Shown here piece after piece: positions 27,505 through 35,933 of a stretch of DNA of 64,000 nt (positions within the stretch are counted from its first letter, which is position 1; every line of letters starts with the position of its first letter). The stretch comes from Candidatus Opimibacter skivensis (GTDB lineage: Bacteria > Bacteroidota > Bacteroidia > Chitinophagales > Saprospiraceae). Made by a program: the position numbers and the translations under genes. The stretch lies in assembly GCA_016722045.1 (NCBI GenBank), contig JADKGY010000001.1:248001-312000 (forward strand), read 5' to 3'. Below the pieces are notes generated by a model, which was not told the origin of the DNA, searched no databases, and saw only the letters and a list, made by a program, of their open reading frames with translations.

Positions 27505-27762
27505 TTATTCATCGTTCAAAGAAGTTCCTTCATGACAGGATGCACAATTCGGAGGAACTGTCAACTTGGAAGGTCTTGTTTCAAGAAAAATATTTTTAGG
27601 CGGAACATGATCTCTTTCAGTTGGATTAGCATCTCCAAATTGGCAAAAAACACTGAAATGGTTAATTGAGTTAAAGGGTGATTGTATGCCATTCCTTGCA
27701 TAATTCAGATGGCTGCTTCCATCAACCAGATTTACCTGGTGGAAATAGTGCGCGGAGGCCAT
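27505..27762 (-). pseudogene. Truncated HNH endonuclease
   Basis: The frame contains VFCQFGDANPTERDHVPPKN, then IFLETRPSKLTVPPNCASCHEG and TSLNDE before a stop. This matches the N-terminal block of a common HNH family (C-x2-CG, T-x-DHVPPK-x-LF, VPSC-x2-CN, DDEYF). The rest of the protein is missing and an IS1182 fragment begins exactly at the break. The first zinc Cys pair is incomplete (CQFG). The 5' end overlaps the end of the DUF1295 gene, so the native start is uncertain. The CASCH sequence is not taken as a haem site. Confidence 0.5.
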
Positions 27763-28511
27763 GGAAGAAACTTACTTGTTCTTCTTTTGTACTCCGCAAA
27801 TCCTGGATTCTCTTCCATTTTTATTTCAAGCATCGGAATTCCTGAAACGTATAGGATCAAAAAGGTGATTGTGAGCGGGCCTACAACAGCAAATACACCG
27901 TTTGGAACAGCAAGTGCGATAAGCCAAATGCCCCACCATAGCGCGACTTCACCAAAATAATTCGGATGCCGCGTATATGCCCAGAGTCCACTTTGCATTA
28001 GCTTGCCCTTATTCGCCGGATCTTTAGTGAACCTGGCGAGCTGGGCATCACCCACTGCCTCAAAATAAAATCCAAAAAGCCAAACCGAAAGGCCAATATA
28101 ATCGATTAGGCCAGGCGACGTCCCCGAATTTTTATTTATCAAAAGCACCGGCAAGAGAATAATAAAGAGTAGCGCGCCTTGTAAAAGATAGACTTGAAGG
28201 TATGAACGCAGATAAAACGACTTGCCCCATTCCTTGCGCCACTTTTGATATCGATAATCTTCCGCTTTGCCTTTATTCCGTCCGTAAATATGCCAGGCCA
28301 GACGTAGGCCCCAAATACTGACGAGGAGGCAGACCATCAGCTCCCTCTGTCCGCTGGCACCTGATAGATAAAATGATACCCACGCCAGAAGAACAAATCC
28401 CAGGCCCCACGCCACATCGGCAACATCATTTCTTTTTTTTACCAGGGAAATGACAAACCACAGGCTCATGTATCCGAACAATAGTAAAGCGAGAATCAGA
28501 TAATACTTCAC
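27732..28511 (-). CDS. DUF1295 (steroid 5-alpha-reductase-like) membrane protein
   Basis: A 259-residue membrane protein of six or seven helices. VADVAWGLGFVLLAW, KWRKEWGKSFYLRSYLQVYLLQG, FYFEAVGDAQLARFTKDPANKG and WAYTRHPNYFGEVALWWGIW are the DUF1295 family marks; the last is shared with ICMT and sterol reductases. It probably acts on a lipid or isoprenoid with a nicotinamide cofactor. Its start overlaps the stop of the DUF2177 gene by four bases, so the two are co-transcribed. Confidence 0.85.
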   Translation of the reverse strand: MKYYLILALLLFGYMSLWFVISLVKKRNDVADVAWGLGFVLLAWVSFYLSGASGQRELMVCLLVSIWGLRLAWHIYGRNKGKAEDYRYQKWRKEWGKSFYLRSYLQVYLLQGALLFIILLPVLLINKNSGTSPGLIDYIGLSVWLFGFYFEAVGDAQLARFTKDPANKGKLMQSGLWAYTRHPNYFGEVALWWGIWLIALAVPNGVFAVVGPLTITFLILYVSGIPMLEIKMEENPGFAEYKRRTSKFLPWPPRTISTR

Positions 28512-28951
28512 ACCCCAATTTTATCGGCGATAAAATATGTCACGATCGAAACCGAAGCCGCAAGCACCGCGCCCCATATCAGGTCAACGATGGTTACGAG
28601 AAGCGGCCAATCTTTAGCCACCGCCAAATTTGTCAGATCATATGTGGCATAACAGACAAAGCCAAATAATGCACCAAAGAGAAGGGCATGCGCACGCGAT
28701 CCTTTTTCCATGGCAGGCGTAATAACAAACACCACCATGCCAGCGATGAAAATTAAATAGAAAATAATGGCTGCGGTCCAATTGACGTCGGGTTTCATCA
28801 ATGCCCCAATTTGGGCGCGATAAAAATTTTTAGCGACCAATCCAAGCCAGATCATATCAATGACAAAGAAAACCGGTAATGCGATGCCAAATAATTTTAG
28901 AAACATATTTTTATGTAGGTGGGTTACTGGTGATGGTAAACGGATAACCAA
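28508..28951 (-). CDS. DUF2177 family membrane protein
   Basis: A 147-residue protein with four hydrophobic helices. VFFVIDMIWLGLVAKNFYRAQIGALMKPDVNWTAAIIFY and ALLFGALFGFVCYATYDLTNLA are characteristic of DUF2177. Function is unknown. DUF2177, DUF1295 and SOUL genes are adjacent here on one strand, a cluster seen in other bacteria together with cyclopropane-fatty-acid or photolyase genes. Confidence 0.85.
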   Translation of the reverse strand: MVIRLPSPVTHLHKNMFLKLFGIALPVFFVIDMIWLGLVAKNFYRAQIGALMKPDVNWTAAIIFYLIFIAGMVVFVITPAMEKGSRAHALLFGALFGFVCYATYDLTNLAVAKDWPLLVTIVDLIWGAVLAASVSIVTYFIADKIGV

Positions 28952-28967
28952 TATACCCCAAAAGCTG

Positions 28968-29564
28968 TCATTCTTTCCATTTAACAGTTACCACAATCTC
29001 ATTTCTGCGGTCCCTCATCTGATAGGGTGGGTCGTAGCCTAAAAATCTATAATGCCCAAACGAATTGATCGAATTTTCTTTTAAGAGATCCTGAAGTTTT
29101 TTTGTGTAGTCTTTTCGATCCTGATCAGTGGCAAATCCGCTAAATCGAATGGCAGCCACATATTCATCTTCAGTATTTATGATGTTGACACTCGTGTCGT
29201 TCGGCTTTGGCAAGGTCTTCTTTGTATATTCGGAAGGCATGACAAAGCTCATGGTAGAAACAGAATCACTGACATCCATATGCACCGGTGATGTCATTGA
29301 AATTTTCATATTTGCCTCATTGCCACCAAAAATATAGCCTGCAAGCTTTTGGAATCCCGGACCCGAAAGATCATTGTAGGTCTTTGCATCCGACTTAAAG
29401 GTGGCAATGACGGTAGAGGGATAAAATCGTATTTCAAAATCTTCATACGTACGAACGACCTTATATTTCTGTTCTTCAGTAGTATTTATTGACATCGGGC
29501 TAAATGATTGAAATAAAACGAATACGACAATCATGCCTATGCAAAATTTGATCATTAACTTCAT
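28968..29564 (-). CDS. SOUL haem-binding family protein
   Basis: The ATG at 29564 is preferred because it starts a signal/anchor segment (MKLMIKFCIGMIVVFVLFQS); the frame is open to 29654. The 198-residue product contains YKVVRTYEDFEIRFYPSTVIATF, AGYIFGGNEANMKISMTSPVH, FVMPSEYTKKTLPKPND and a C-terminal RNEIVVTVKW, the SOUL/HEBP pattern. Members bind haem or tetrapyrroles; the catalytic role is unclear. It is the first gene of the SOUL-DUF2177-DUF1295 cluster. 29655-29931 holds nothing recognisable. Confidence 0.85.
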   Translation of the reverse strand: MKLMIKFCIGMIVVFVLFQSFSPMSINTTEEQKYKVVRTYEDFEIRFYPSTVIATFKSDAKTYNDLSGPGFQKLAGYIFGGNEANMKISMTSPVHMDVSDSVSTMSFVMPSEYTKKTLPKPNDTSVNIINTEDEYVAAIRFSGFATDQDRKDYTKKLQDLLKENSINSFGHYRFLGYDPPYQMRDRRNEIVVTVKWKE

Positions 29565-29931
29565 CCGTTTCCTGTTTAATTTTTTTATTGATGATAAAGC
29601 TTGTTCCTCTTTATTGCCTCCATCAACTGATCGTGATATCAGGCAAGAAATCACTTCGTTGGGTTTAACACATTAAAGTCGTTCAACAAATAGGTTGCTA
29701 TTTTGTTGTCTACGTTGTCTTTTTTGTTAATTATCCGGGTAAAGCAGTCCAGTCATCAGGTTTTTCAGGAAGTTATTTCTGATTTCTGTCTTTGTCATCT
29801 GTTGGTATGAAATGTCATTTTCTATTTTTTTATTGTCATTGATGGTTGTCAGGTAGCTCGGTCGTAGAGTTGCTGATATGCGAATACCCGACCGTTAGAA
29901 CGAAGATTTGTCGCTCAATTACACACTAACT

Positions 29932-31638
29932 TTATTTTTCAACAACAAGTTTTTTCGTTCCAATAAAATCTCCTGATTGAATTTGTACAACATAAATTCC
30001 TTCTGCAAAATCTTTGGTGTCCACTTCTATCTCTTGTGTATCTGCGGCTCTGGTCGTGTAAATTACTTTGCCGGTAATGTCCAGGATAGTTATCTGAACT
30101 TTTTGGTTGTGGCTACCTAAATCGATGTTGAGATGATTAACGGCAGGATTGGGAAATATTTGTACAGTAGCTAAGTTTCCATTATCAGGAACAGATGTTG
30201 TGCCACAAAGAGTACGAAAACTTGCATTGGCATCTTTATTAGCCCTCCAATTTGCATTTGAATAAGCTACATTATCCACCTGTATGCAGGTGAGGTTGGG
30301 GTTGAATGTTGCATCAAAAGCGAAGAAATGGATATTGTTTCCATTTTTCACATTCAAGCTCGTTAATTGATTGTTATTACAGACCAAATACCAAAGAGCT
30401 GTATTGGCTGAAACATCCAAACTCGTTAATTGATTGTATTCACAATCCAAAAATTCAAGGTTGTTGGAAAAATTCAAACTCGTTAATGGATTATTGCCAG
30501 TGTACAATATTGAAAGATCCATATTGGAGGAAACATCCAAACTTGTCAATTGATTATAGTAACAATACATGGCTGTAAGAGCCGTATTGGTAGAAACATT
30601 TAGGTTCGTTAATTGATTGTGGGTACAGTTCAGCGTTGTAAGAGCCGTATTGGCAGAAAGATCCACGCTCGTTAATTGATTGTATTCACAGTATAGCTCG
30701 GTAAGAGCTGTATTGCCAGATACATCTATGCTTGTTAATTTATTGTAGCTACAGTTCAAATAAATTAGAGCCGTATTGGAAGTAACATCTAAACTCGTTA
30801 CTCCAGTGCCATATAAGTACAGAGAATCAATAGCAGTAAATGCTTCAAGGCCGGTTAAATTAGAAATGAATGCACCATAAATAAAAAGTTCTCCTGTAAA
30901 TGCCGTTGCTTCGGTAACTTGTATTTCACGATCAATGTCGGTGTTTATAGCCGCATTATTTACAAGTGTTGATTTAAATGCAGGGTCAGGGATATTTACG
31001 ATGGGTCCGATTACTATTGGGTTACTTATTTGCCCGGCACGGATGGGTTGGTTAGGAATAGAATTGTAAGCAAATTCCTTGTACATACAAGAAGCTGTTG
31101 GAGCATTTATGGTTACATTCAATCGAATCCAGCCATAATTGGTTTGACCTCCTGAAACTATTTTAATTCCCAAAAATCCATCTATTGGAGGAGTCCAATT
31201 TCCCTCTACAGTATTGCCAATTTGCTTTGGGGCATGTGACACAGATTCTAAAATCCGATTTGGTGCAGTGCTCCAATGGCTATTGGATTTAATACTATCA
31301 TTTCGATACAGGTGAAGCGGGTAACCTAAAGTATTCGAGATGATTGCACTACCATTGAGCGGAGTTGCTTTTACAAATCCGCTTACGGTTGAACCATATC
31401 TAGTGCCAAACGAACTTCCACTTACACTTAATTTTAAATCAAACACACCATCATTGTTTATATCAATACTGTCCATTGCACTACAGGAGCTATTAGGAGT
31501 GGAAACTGTACAAGTTACTGCTACATCCGGATTAACATCCGTGTAAACAAATTGGGCATTTGCAGTGCTTAGCGAAAACATCATCATAATGATGAAAACG
31601 TAAAGCGTTTTAAGTAGTTGTTTTTTCATTTGATTCAT
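29932..31638 (-). CDS. Secreted leucine-rich-repeat protein with T9SS sorting domain
   Basis: A 568-residue exported protein: signal peptide ending STANAQ, a beta-rich N-terminal domain of about 190 residues, an EF-like spacer (NIPDPAFKSTLVNNAAIN), about nine 21-residue leucine-rich repeats of the bacterial type (YNQLTSLDVSANTALWYLVC), then a T9SS type A tail (VQIFPNPAVNHLNI to GTKKLVVEK). Such proteins mediate adhesion or carbohydrate/protein binding at the surface. A palindrome at 31705-31723 upstream is shared with the response-regulator gene, suggesting that the two-component system controls it. Confidence 0.88.
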   Translation of the reverse strand: MNQMKKQLLKTLYVFIIMMMFSLSTANAQFVYTDVNPDVAVTCTVSTPNSSCSAMDSIDINNDGVFDLKLSVSGSSFGTRYGSTVSGFVKATPLNGSAIISNTLGYPLHLYRNDSIKSNSHWSTAPNRILESVSHAPKQIGNTVEGNWTPPIDGFLGIKIVSGGQTNYGWIRLNVTINAPTASCMYKEFAYNSIPNQPIRAGQISNPIVIGPIVNIPDPAFKSTLVNNAAINTDIDREIQVTEATAFTGELFIYGAFISNLTGLEAFTAIDSLYLYGTGVTSLDVTSNTALIYLNCSYNKLTSIDVSGNTALTELYCEYNQLTSVDLSANTALTTLNCTHNQLTNLNVSTNTALTAMYCYYNQLTSLDVSSNMDLSILYTGNNPLTSLNFSNNLEFLDCEYNQLTSLDVSANTALWYLVCNNNQLTSLNVKNGNNIHFFAFDATFNPNLTCIQVDNVAYSNANWRANKDANASFRTLCGTTSVPDNGNLATVQIFPNPAVNHLNIDLGSHNQKVQITILDITGKVIYTTRAADTQEIEVDTKDFAEGIYVVQIQSGDFIGTKKLVVEK

Positions 31639-31704
31639 TTTTAAAGTGTGACTTATCGATCCACAAGTATTTCATCAAAGGTATAATCAACCGAAGCCGG
31701 TTGC

Positions 31705-31723
31705 ACTACCTGAAATGGGTAGT
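31705..31723. promoter_or_regulatory. Palindromic operator candidate before the LRR gene
   Basis: ACTACCTGAAATGGGTAGT is an inverted repeat (ACTACC/GGTAGT) 66 bases upstream of the LRR gene. It differs only in the central AAA/TTT from the palindrome at 32537-32555 before the response-regulator gene. The rest of 31639-31843 holds only a small CCGAAGG hairpin. Confidence 0.55.
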
Positions 31724-31843
31724 TTTGAGGGAGGATAGCCTACACTGTGAAGAGCCCGAAGGGATGCCTTCGGCATTATCATGCGATCCCTGAGAAGTCG
31801 AACCCTTAACTAATTGCTAATGCCGGGAACTGTAAACAGGCTC

Positions 31844-32491
31844 TTAAAAGCTCAAAAGCGATTTTCCCTTGACTTTTGAAATCAGTTCATCACGCGAATG
31901 AACATGCAGGATTTCATAGATGTTTTTGACATGGTAGCGGACGGTGTCAACTGATACAAAAAGCTTGTCGCCGATGAGCTTATAACTCATTCCGTTGAAA
32001 ATACATTCGAGAATTTCTTTTTGCCGATCGTTGAGCTGTGCTTGCTCTTTAGCCGGTAAGGCAGGCTTTTTGCTCCGGAAAACTTCGAGAATTTTATGTG
32101 CAATGCTCGGCGTCATGGGCGCTCCGCCGGAAGCTGCTTCACGAATGGATTCAAGGATACGCGCAGGCGAAGTGTTTTTTAATAGATAACCTGATGCACC
32201 GGCAGTGATGGATTGAAATATGCGTTCATGGTCATTAAAGACCGTTTGCATGATAATCACCATTTCGGGATGCGTTTGGTTGATTAGACCTACGGCCTCA
32301 ATGCCGTTCATGCCCGGAAGGTCTATGTCCATGAGGATGACATCAGGTTTGGCCGATTCCACTTTTCGCATCAGGTTAGAACAATCAGGAAATGCGCCTG
32401 TGCATATAATGTCATCTGTGCTGTTAATAAGCTGGAACAGGCTCTCCCGTAACAACGGATTATCTTCAAAAAGTGCGGCTTTGATCCTCAT
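31844..32491 (-). CDS. NarL/LuxR-type response regulator
   Basis: A 215-residue regulator. The receiver domain has acidic ED near the N-terminus, the phosphorylated Asp in PDVILMDIDLPGMNG, and the conserved Thr/Lys positions (MQTVFND, LLKNTSP). The C-terminal LuxR HTH is LNDRQKEILECIFNGMSYKLIGDKLFVSVDTVRYHVKNIYEIL. The TPR-histidine kinase at 33034-34995 is the probable partner. The palindrome at 32537-32555 lies 46 bases upstream of its start and suggests autoregulation. Confidence 0.92.
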   Translation of the reverse strand: MRIKAALFEDNPLLRESLFQLINSTDDIICTGAFPDCSNLMRKVESAKPDVILMDIDLPGMNGIEAVGLINQTHPEMVIIMQTVFNDHERIFQSITAGASGYLLKNTSPARILESIREAASGGAPMTPSIAHKILEVFRSKKPALPAKEQAQLNDRQKEILECIFNGMSYKLIGDKLFVSVDTVRYHVKNIYEILHVHSRDELISKVKGKSLLSF

Positions 32492-32536
32492 ATCATATAT
32501 TGCGGGTGTAAAAGTATACTATGTTATGGAGTTGTG

Positions 32537-32555
32537 ACTACCTGTTTTGGGTAGT
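32537..32555. promoter_or_regulatory. Palindromic operator candidate before the response-regulator gene
   Basis: ACTACCTGTTTTGGGTAGT, same arms and spacing as 31705-31723. NarL-type regulators bind inverted repeats of about this size; the assignment is inferred from the pair. Confidence 0.55.
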
Positions 32556-32640
32556 TAATAGCTAAAAGTTAATAGCTAAAAGTTAATAGTTAAAAGTTAA
32601 AAGTTAAAAGTGTGAATACTTTTAGTTTTTAGTTAATAAC
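32556..32640. repeat. GTTAAAA-type heptad repeat beside the four-helix-bundle gene
   Basis: Imperfect seven-base units (GTTAATAGCTAAAA, GTTAAAA, GTTAAAA) and their inverse (TTTTAGTTATT) form an AT-rich tract. A shorter tract of the same kind lies at 33005-33035 on the other side of the gene. Confidence 0.7.
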
Positions 32641-32642
32641 TT

Positions 32643-32999
32643 TTAGTTATTTACTTGTCTCAAAGTTTTCAATGAAGACACAAGCATCTTTATAAGTTCA
32701 GAACATTCTTCTGCAAGATTTTTATATTCAGTTTCATCAATATAACCGGTGTCTTTAAGAAGTGATAACCAATAATCGGTTTCGTTGGCTTCCTTTAATG
32801 AAATATTCAGCTTATTTATAAAGTCAGCTTTGCTTTGACCGAACTCCGCTTCTCTTATTAAAGCACCAATAGCATTTCCGCTTCTTACTATTTGTTTCGA
32901 TAAAACATATTCTTTTCTTTCACTCGGCAAATACTGAGACAACTTTATAATTCTTATCGCAAACAAATAGCTTTTCACCCTTAAAACTGATTTTGACAT
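32643..32999 (-). CDS. Four-helix-bundle (S23/TIGR02436) protein
   Basis: A 118-residue helical protein: AIRIIKLSQYLPSERKEYVLSKQIVRSGNAIGALIREAEFGQSKADFINKLNISLKEANETDYWLSLL is the full family signature. These proteins were first found inside 23S rRNA intervening sequences but are often, as here, stand-alone genes between satellite-like repeats. Function is unknown; some form pentamers. It separates the response regulator from its likely kinase and may be an insertion between them. Confidence 0.9.
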   Translation of the reverse strand: MSKSVLRVKSYLFAIRIIKLSQYLPSERKEYVLSKQIVRSGNAIGALIREAEFGQSKADFINKLNISLKEANETDYWLSLLKDTGYIDETEYKNLAEECSELIKMLVSSLKTLRQVNN

Positions 33000-33033
33000 G
33001 TATATTTTATTTTTAACTTTTAACTTTTAGTTT

Positions 33034-34995
33034 TTAACTTAAGTTTACTGTGAGGCTAACCTTTGTTCCATGTCCTGTTTCTGATGTAATTGAAATGGTA
33101 CCATTCAGTTCAGCGGCTCTGGTGCTCATGTTTTTCAATCCGTTGCCGCCTGTTATTAAACGTTCTTCGTTCATATTGAATCCAGCACCGTCATCTTCCA
33201 CCACTAATGTTAAGGTATGATGGGTCCTGGAGATTTCCACGTTTACATTTTTTGCGCAGGAATATTTGTAGGCATTGTTCAATGCTTCTTTATACACAAG
33301 GAAAAATGATCTCCGCTTTTCCATCGAAAGCCTGATGTCGTTTAAACTACCATTCGCTTTGAAATGCAGGGCGATATCTTTTCCGGCCAGCAGCTCACCG
33401 CCAAATGCACGCATGTGGAGTATGATGTTTTCGAAATCGTCATTCTGAGGATTAACGGCCCATACGATATCATTCATTTTATCCACCATCTCGCGTGAAG
33501 CGCTTCCAATTTTTTCGATAAACGGAATGGACTCCTGCCTGTTATCCGATGTTGATTTCATACGGACAATCTCGCTCATGACGGAAATACTCTGCAGCGT
33601 AGAGCCCATATCATCATGCAAATCACGGCTGATCCTTGCTCTGACTTCTTCAAGCTGTTTTTTGCGGTTGCGCTGCATCCTGTCAATATAGAACAGGATG
33701 GCAGCACCTGCAAACAACAGAAAGATCATAGTGCCGGCTATAAATGTATTGCGAATGAGTTTATTTTTATTCAATTCTTTTTGAGCAGCAAGATCCTTTT
33801 TTGCCTGCACCACATTAAGTGAATCCTGCTTCTTGCTGAAATCGTAATTCATTTGCAGGGCCACAATCTGTTCCGTTTTTTCAGTATTAATGATGCTGTC
33901 ACGGTAGGTGATGTAGAGTTTATAATGCTCAAATGCCTTCATAAAGTTTCCCCGCGCACTGTCCACTATGGCAAGGCCACTATAGGAAGACGCGACTAAA
34001 TCCAATCCCCCAAGCTCTTTTGCCAGGGACAATGCTTTGTTATAATAGGCGTAAGCATCCGTATATTTCCCTTGCCCGAAATAACTATCTCCGATGGCAA
34101 TGCACGTAAAAGCGATGCTGTATTGGTCATCGATTTCTTCCTGTATTTTTAAAGCAGCGAACTGATTCTTCAATGCTTCAGGATAATTGCCTTCCGATAG
34201 ATAACTCTCTCCGATGGCATGATAGGAATCTGCGATACCTCTTACATCCTTGATTTCTTGTCTTATTTGCAATGCAAGAAAATAATTCTTCAATGCTTCC
34301 GGATAATTGCGCAGGTCATGATACGTAGCTCCGATGTTGTTATAATTATCACCTATGCCATATTTATTATCGATTTCTTCGTGCATTTTTAAGCTGGCAG
34401 TATAACTCTTCAGTGCTTCGGGATAATTGCCTTGACTGGAATAAATATTTCCGAGGTTGCCGTATGCATTGGCGATACCAGGCTTGTCCCCGATTTCTTC
34501 CTTAATTTTTAAGCTGGCGAGATAATTCTTCAGGGCTTCGGGATAATTACTTTGGTTGTAATAAATAACACCGATGGTGTTATACGCATACGCCATGTTC
34601 CTTTTGTCATTCGTTTCTAATCCTATGTCCAATGCCTTCTTATTATAATCAAGGGCAGGCAAAAAATCTCCCTTCATTTCACTAGAAATCCCCAAATTAA
34701 TGTAAGCAATGGCCATTCCCTTTTTATAGCCAATTTGTTCTGATAAAGCAAGGCTTTGCTGAGCATACTCCATTGCCTTGTCAGGGTTATTGCCTCTGTA
34801 TTCTACGGCGAGTCGACTTAAAAGTTTTGCGGCAGTTGTGTCATACAGCGATGGTGACGATAAATTTAACTCAAGTTTAAGGGTGTTATGGTTTTTGAGT
34901 TGGGTTTCGAGCGTGTCAATGAGGTGTTGGTTTTGCGAAAATGAAGAGTTCTGTAATGAGAACAATATTGAAAACAGAGAAAGTATTTTTTTCAT
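33034..34995 (-). CDS. TPR sensor histidine kinase (HisKA_3 type)
   Basis: A 653-residue kinase: signal peptide (LFSILFSLQNSSFSQN), about eight tetratricopeptide repeats in the periplasm (NAYGNLGNIYSSQGNYPEAL and relatives, residues 60-370), one transmembrane helix (about 420-440, NTFIAGTMIFLLFAGAAIL), then HisKA_3 with the phospho-His in RISRDLHDDMGSTLQSIS and a HATPase domain (VYKEALNNAYKYS, VVEDDGAGFN, GGNGLKNMSTRAAEL). It pairs with the NarL-type regulator nearby. A 26-base palindrome at 35058-35083 precedes it. Confidence 0.92.
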   Translation of the reverse strand: MKKILSLFSILFSLQNSSFSQNQHLIDTLETQLKNHNTLKLELNLSSPSLYDTTAAKLLSRLAVEYRGNNPDKAMEYAQQSLALSEQIGYKKGMAIAYINLGISSEMKGDFLPALDYNKKALDIGLETNDKRNMAYAYNTIGVIYYNQSNYPEALKNYLASLKIKEEIGDKPGIANAYGNLGNIYSSQGNYPEALKSYTASLKMHEEIDNKYGIGDNYNNIGATYHDLRNYPEALKNYFLALQIRQEIKDVRGIADSYHAIGESYLSEGNYPEALKNQFAALKIQEEIDDQYSIAFTCIAIGDSYFGQGKYTDAYAYYNKALSLAKELGGLDLVASSYSGLAIVDSARGNFMKAFEHYKLYITYRDSIINTEKTEQIVALQMNYDFSKKQDSLNVVQAKKDLAAQKELNKNKLIRNTFIAGTMIFLLFAGAAILFYIDRMQRNRKKQLEEVRARISRDLHDDMGSTLQSISVMSEIVRMKSTSDNRQESIPFIEKIGSASREMVDKMNDIVWAVNPQNDDFENIILHMRAFGGELLAGKDIALHFKANGSLNDIRLSMEKRRSFFLVYKEALNNAYKYSCAKNVNVEISRTHHTLTLVVEDDGAGFNMNEERLITGGNGLKNMSTRAAELNGTISITSETGHGTKVSLTVNLS

Positions 34996-35057
34996 GTGCT
35001 GTTTATTTCTTGAGTCAGTTGAACTGTCTTCTATTCCTTCACTATTCAGAATTTTTA

Positions 35058-35083
35058 TTTCTAAACAAATGTTTGCTTAGAAA
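35058..35083. promoter_or_regulatory. 26-base palindrome upstream of the TPR kinase gene
   Basis: TTTCTAAACAAAT faces GTTTGCTTAGAAA, an inverted repeat with two mismatches, 63 bases before the kinase start. It may be an operator; the regulator is unknown. Confidence 0.35.
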
Positions 35084-35181
35084 AAAGTTTGCTATGGAAC
35101 ACTTTGAATGGAACTTGCAAATTCTCATTTACAATTTCATGTACGGACTCAGGTTTAAATTTGGAACGGTAAGTTTCGCAT

Positions 35182-35305
35182 AACGTTTTTCAGCTACCCG
35201 AAGGGCGGGACTTCTACCACAAAACCTGATTTGAAAAACTAATGCTTGATTAACCATGAAACTGTCTTTGAAATACGAAGCCCCGCCTTTTGGCTATTTG
35301 CTGTT
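35182..35305. repeat. attC-like palindrome, distinct sequence
   Basis: AACGTTTTTCAGCTACCCGA then AGGGCGGG on the left pairs with CCCCGCCTTTTGGCTATTTG then CTGTT on the right, leaving about 80 bases between arms. The left edge reads TTCGCATAAC and the right edge GTT, as in the cassette elements at 38-54 kb. Confidence 0.5.
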
Positions 35306-35335
35306 TTCCTTTTTGAGTCAAAGTAATCTTTCCAA

Positions 35336-35604
35336 TCAAAGCTTATTACCAGTCGCAATTATCACAACCTCTGTTCCATGCATTAATGGAAGTCGTTCCT
35401 CAATATAAATGGAGCTAATTTTCTGAAGAGGTTCCCATACCTTTCGCGAGATATCTGAGTCCGCAAGAAAGTTGACCAGCCAAGATCCAAAACAGTCTGA
35501 CCTGGATGGAGTTCTAAGGACTTAATGACTTTTTGCCGATACGGAAGATATAAACTTCGTATAGCTTTGTCATAAATCGGAGCAATAATATCATACCATT
35601 TCAT
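35336..35604 (-). pseudogene. SAM methyltransferase pseudogene with internal deletion
   Basis: The frame opens MKWYDIIAPIYDKAIRSLYL and reaches the SAM motif QTVLDLG, then changes. In another frame the sequence continues ADSDISRKVWEPLQKISSIY then IEERLPLMHGTEVVIIATGN and a stop at 35336, which reads like the end of the same kind of enzyme. The middle (over 100 residues) is missing, so an internal deletion joined the two ends out of frame. It lies between two attC-like palindromes. Confidence 0.7.
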
Positions 35605-35668
35605 ATTAAGTTATTTTATTTTAAAGTTGATTGTTTAATGGCTTGCGAAACAAATTGCACATCGTTCG

Positions 35669-35844
35669 AGGCTTGCCGCAGGGCTGGCATTTTATAACTG
35701 TCCGCCCGGCAACTGAAGCTGATTGAAAAACTGAAGTTGAAGTTAACAACTAAAAGCCAAATAGAATTCGGTCAAGCCTGATATTAGTTGATAGTAGTAC
35801 AACCGCCGATTGTTATTCCGTCCGCCAGCCTTGCGGCAAACCTT
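35669..35844. repeat. attC-like long palindrome, distinct sequence
   Basis: AGGCTTGCCGCAGGGCTGGC pairs with GCCAGCCTTGCGGCAAACCT (two mismatches) across about 135 bases. It lies between the methyltransferase relic and the DUF4386 gene and explains this gene-free stretch (35605-35933). Confidence 0.55.
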
Positions 35845-35933
35845 AAGTCACTTCCTTGTTCATGATTCTATCTGCTATTTCAGTTGCCGACATGAATAAA
35901 ATATCGTTTTGTGCCATAACTAAATTTTTTTTT

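Noticed and set aside
27505..27690. c-type cytochrome (CASCH)
   Set aside because: The surrounding residues match an HNH zinc/nuclease motif better, and no signal peptide or haem-protein context is present.
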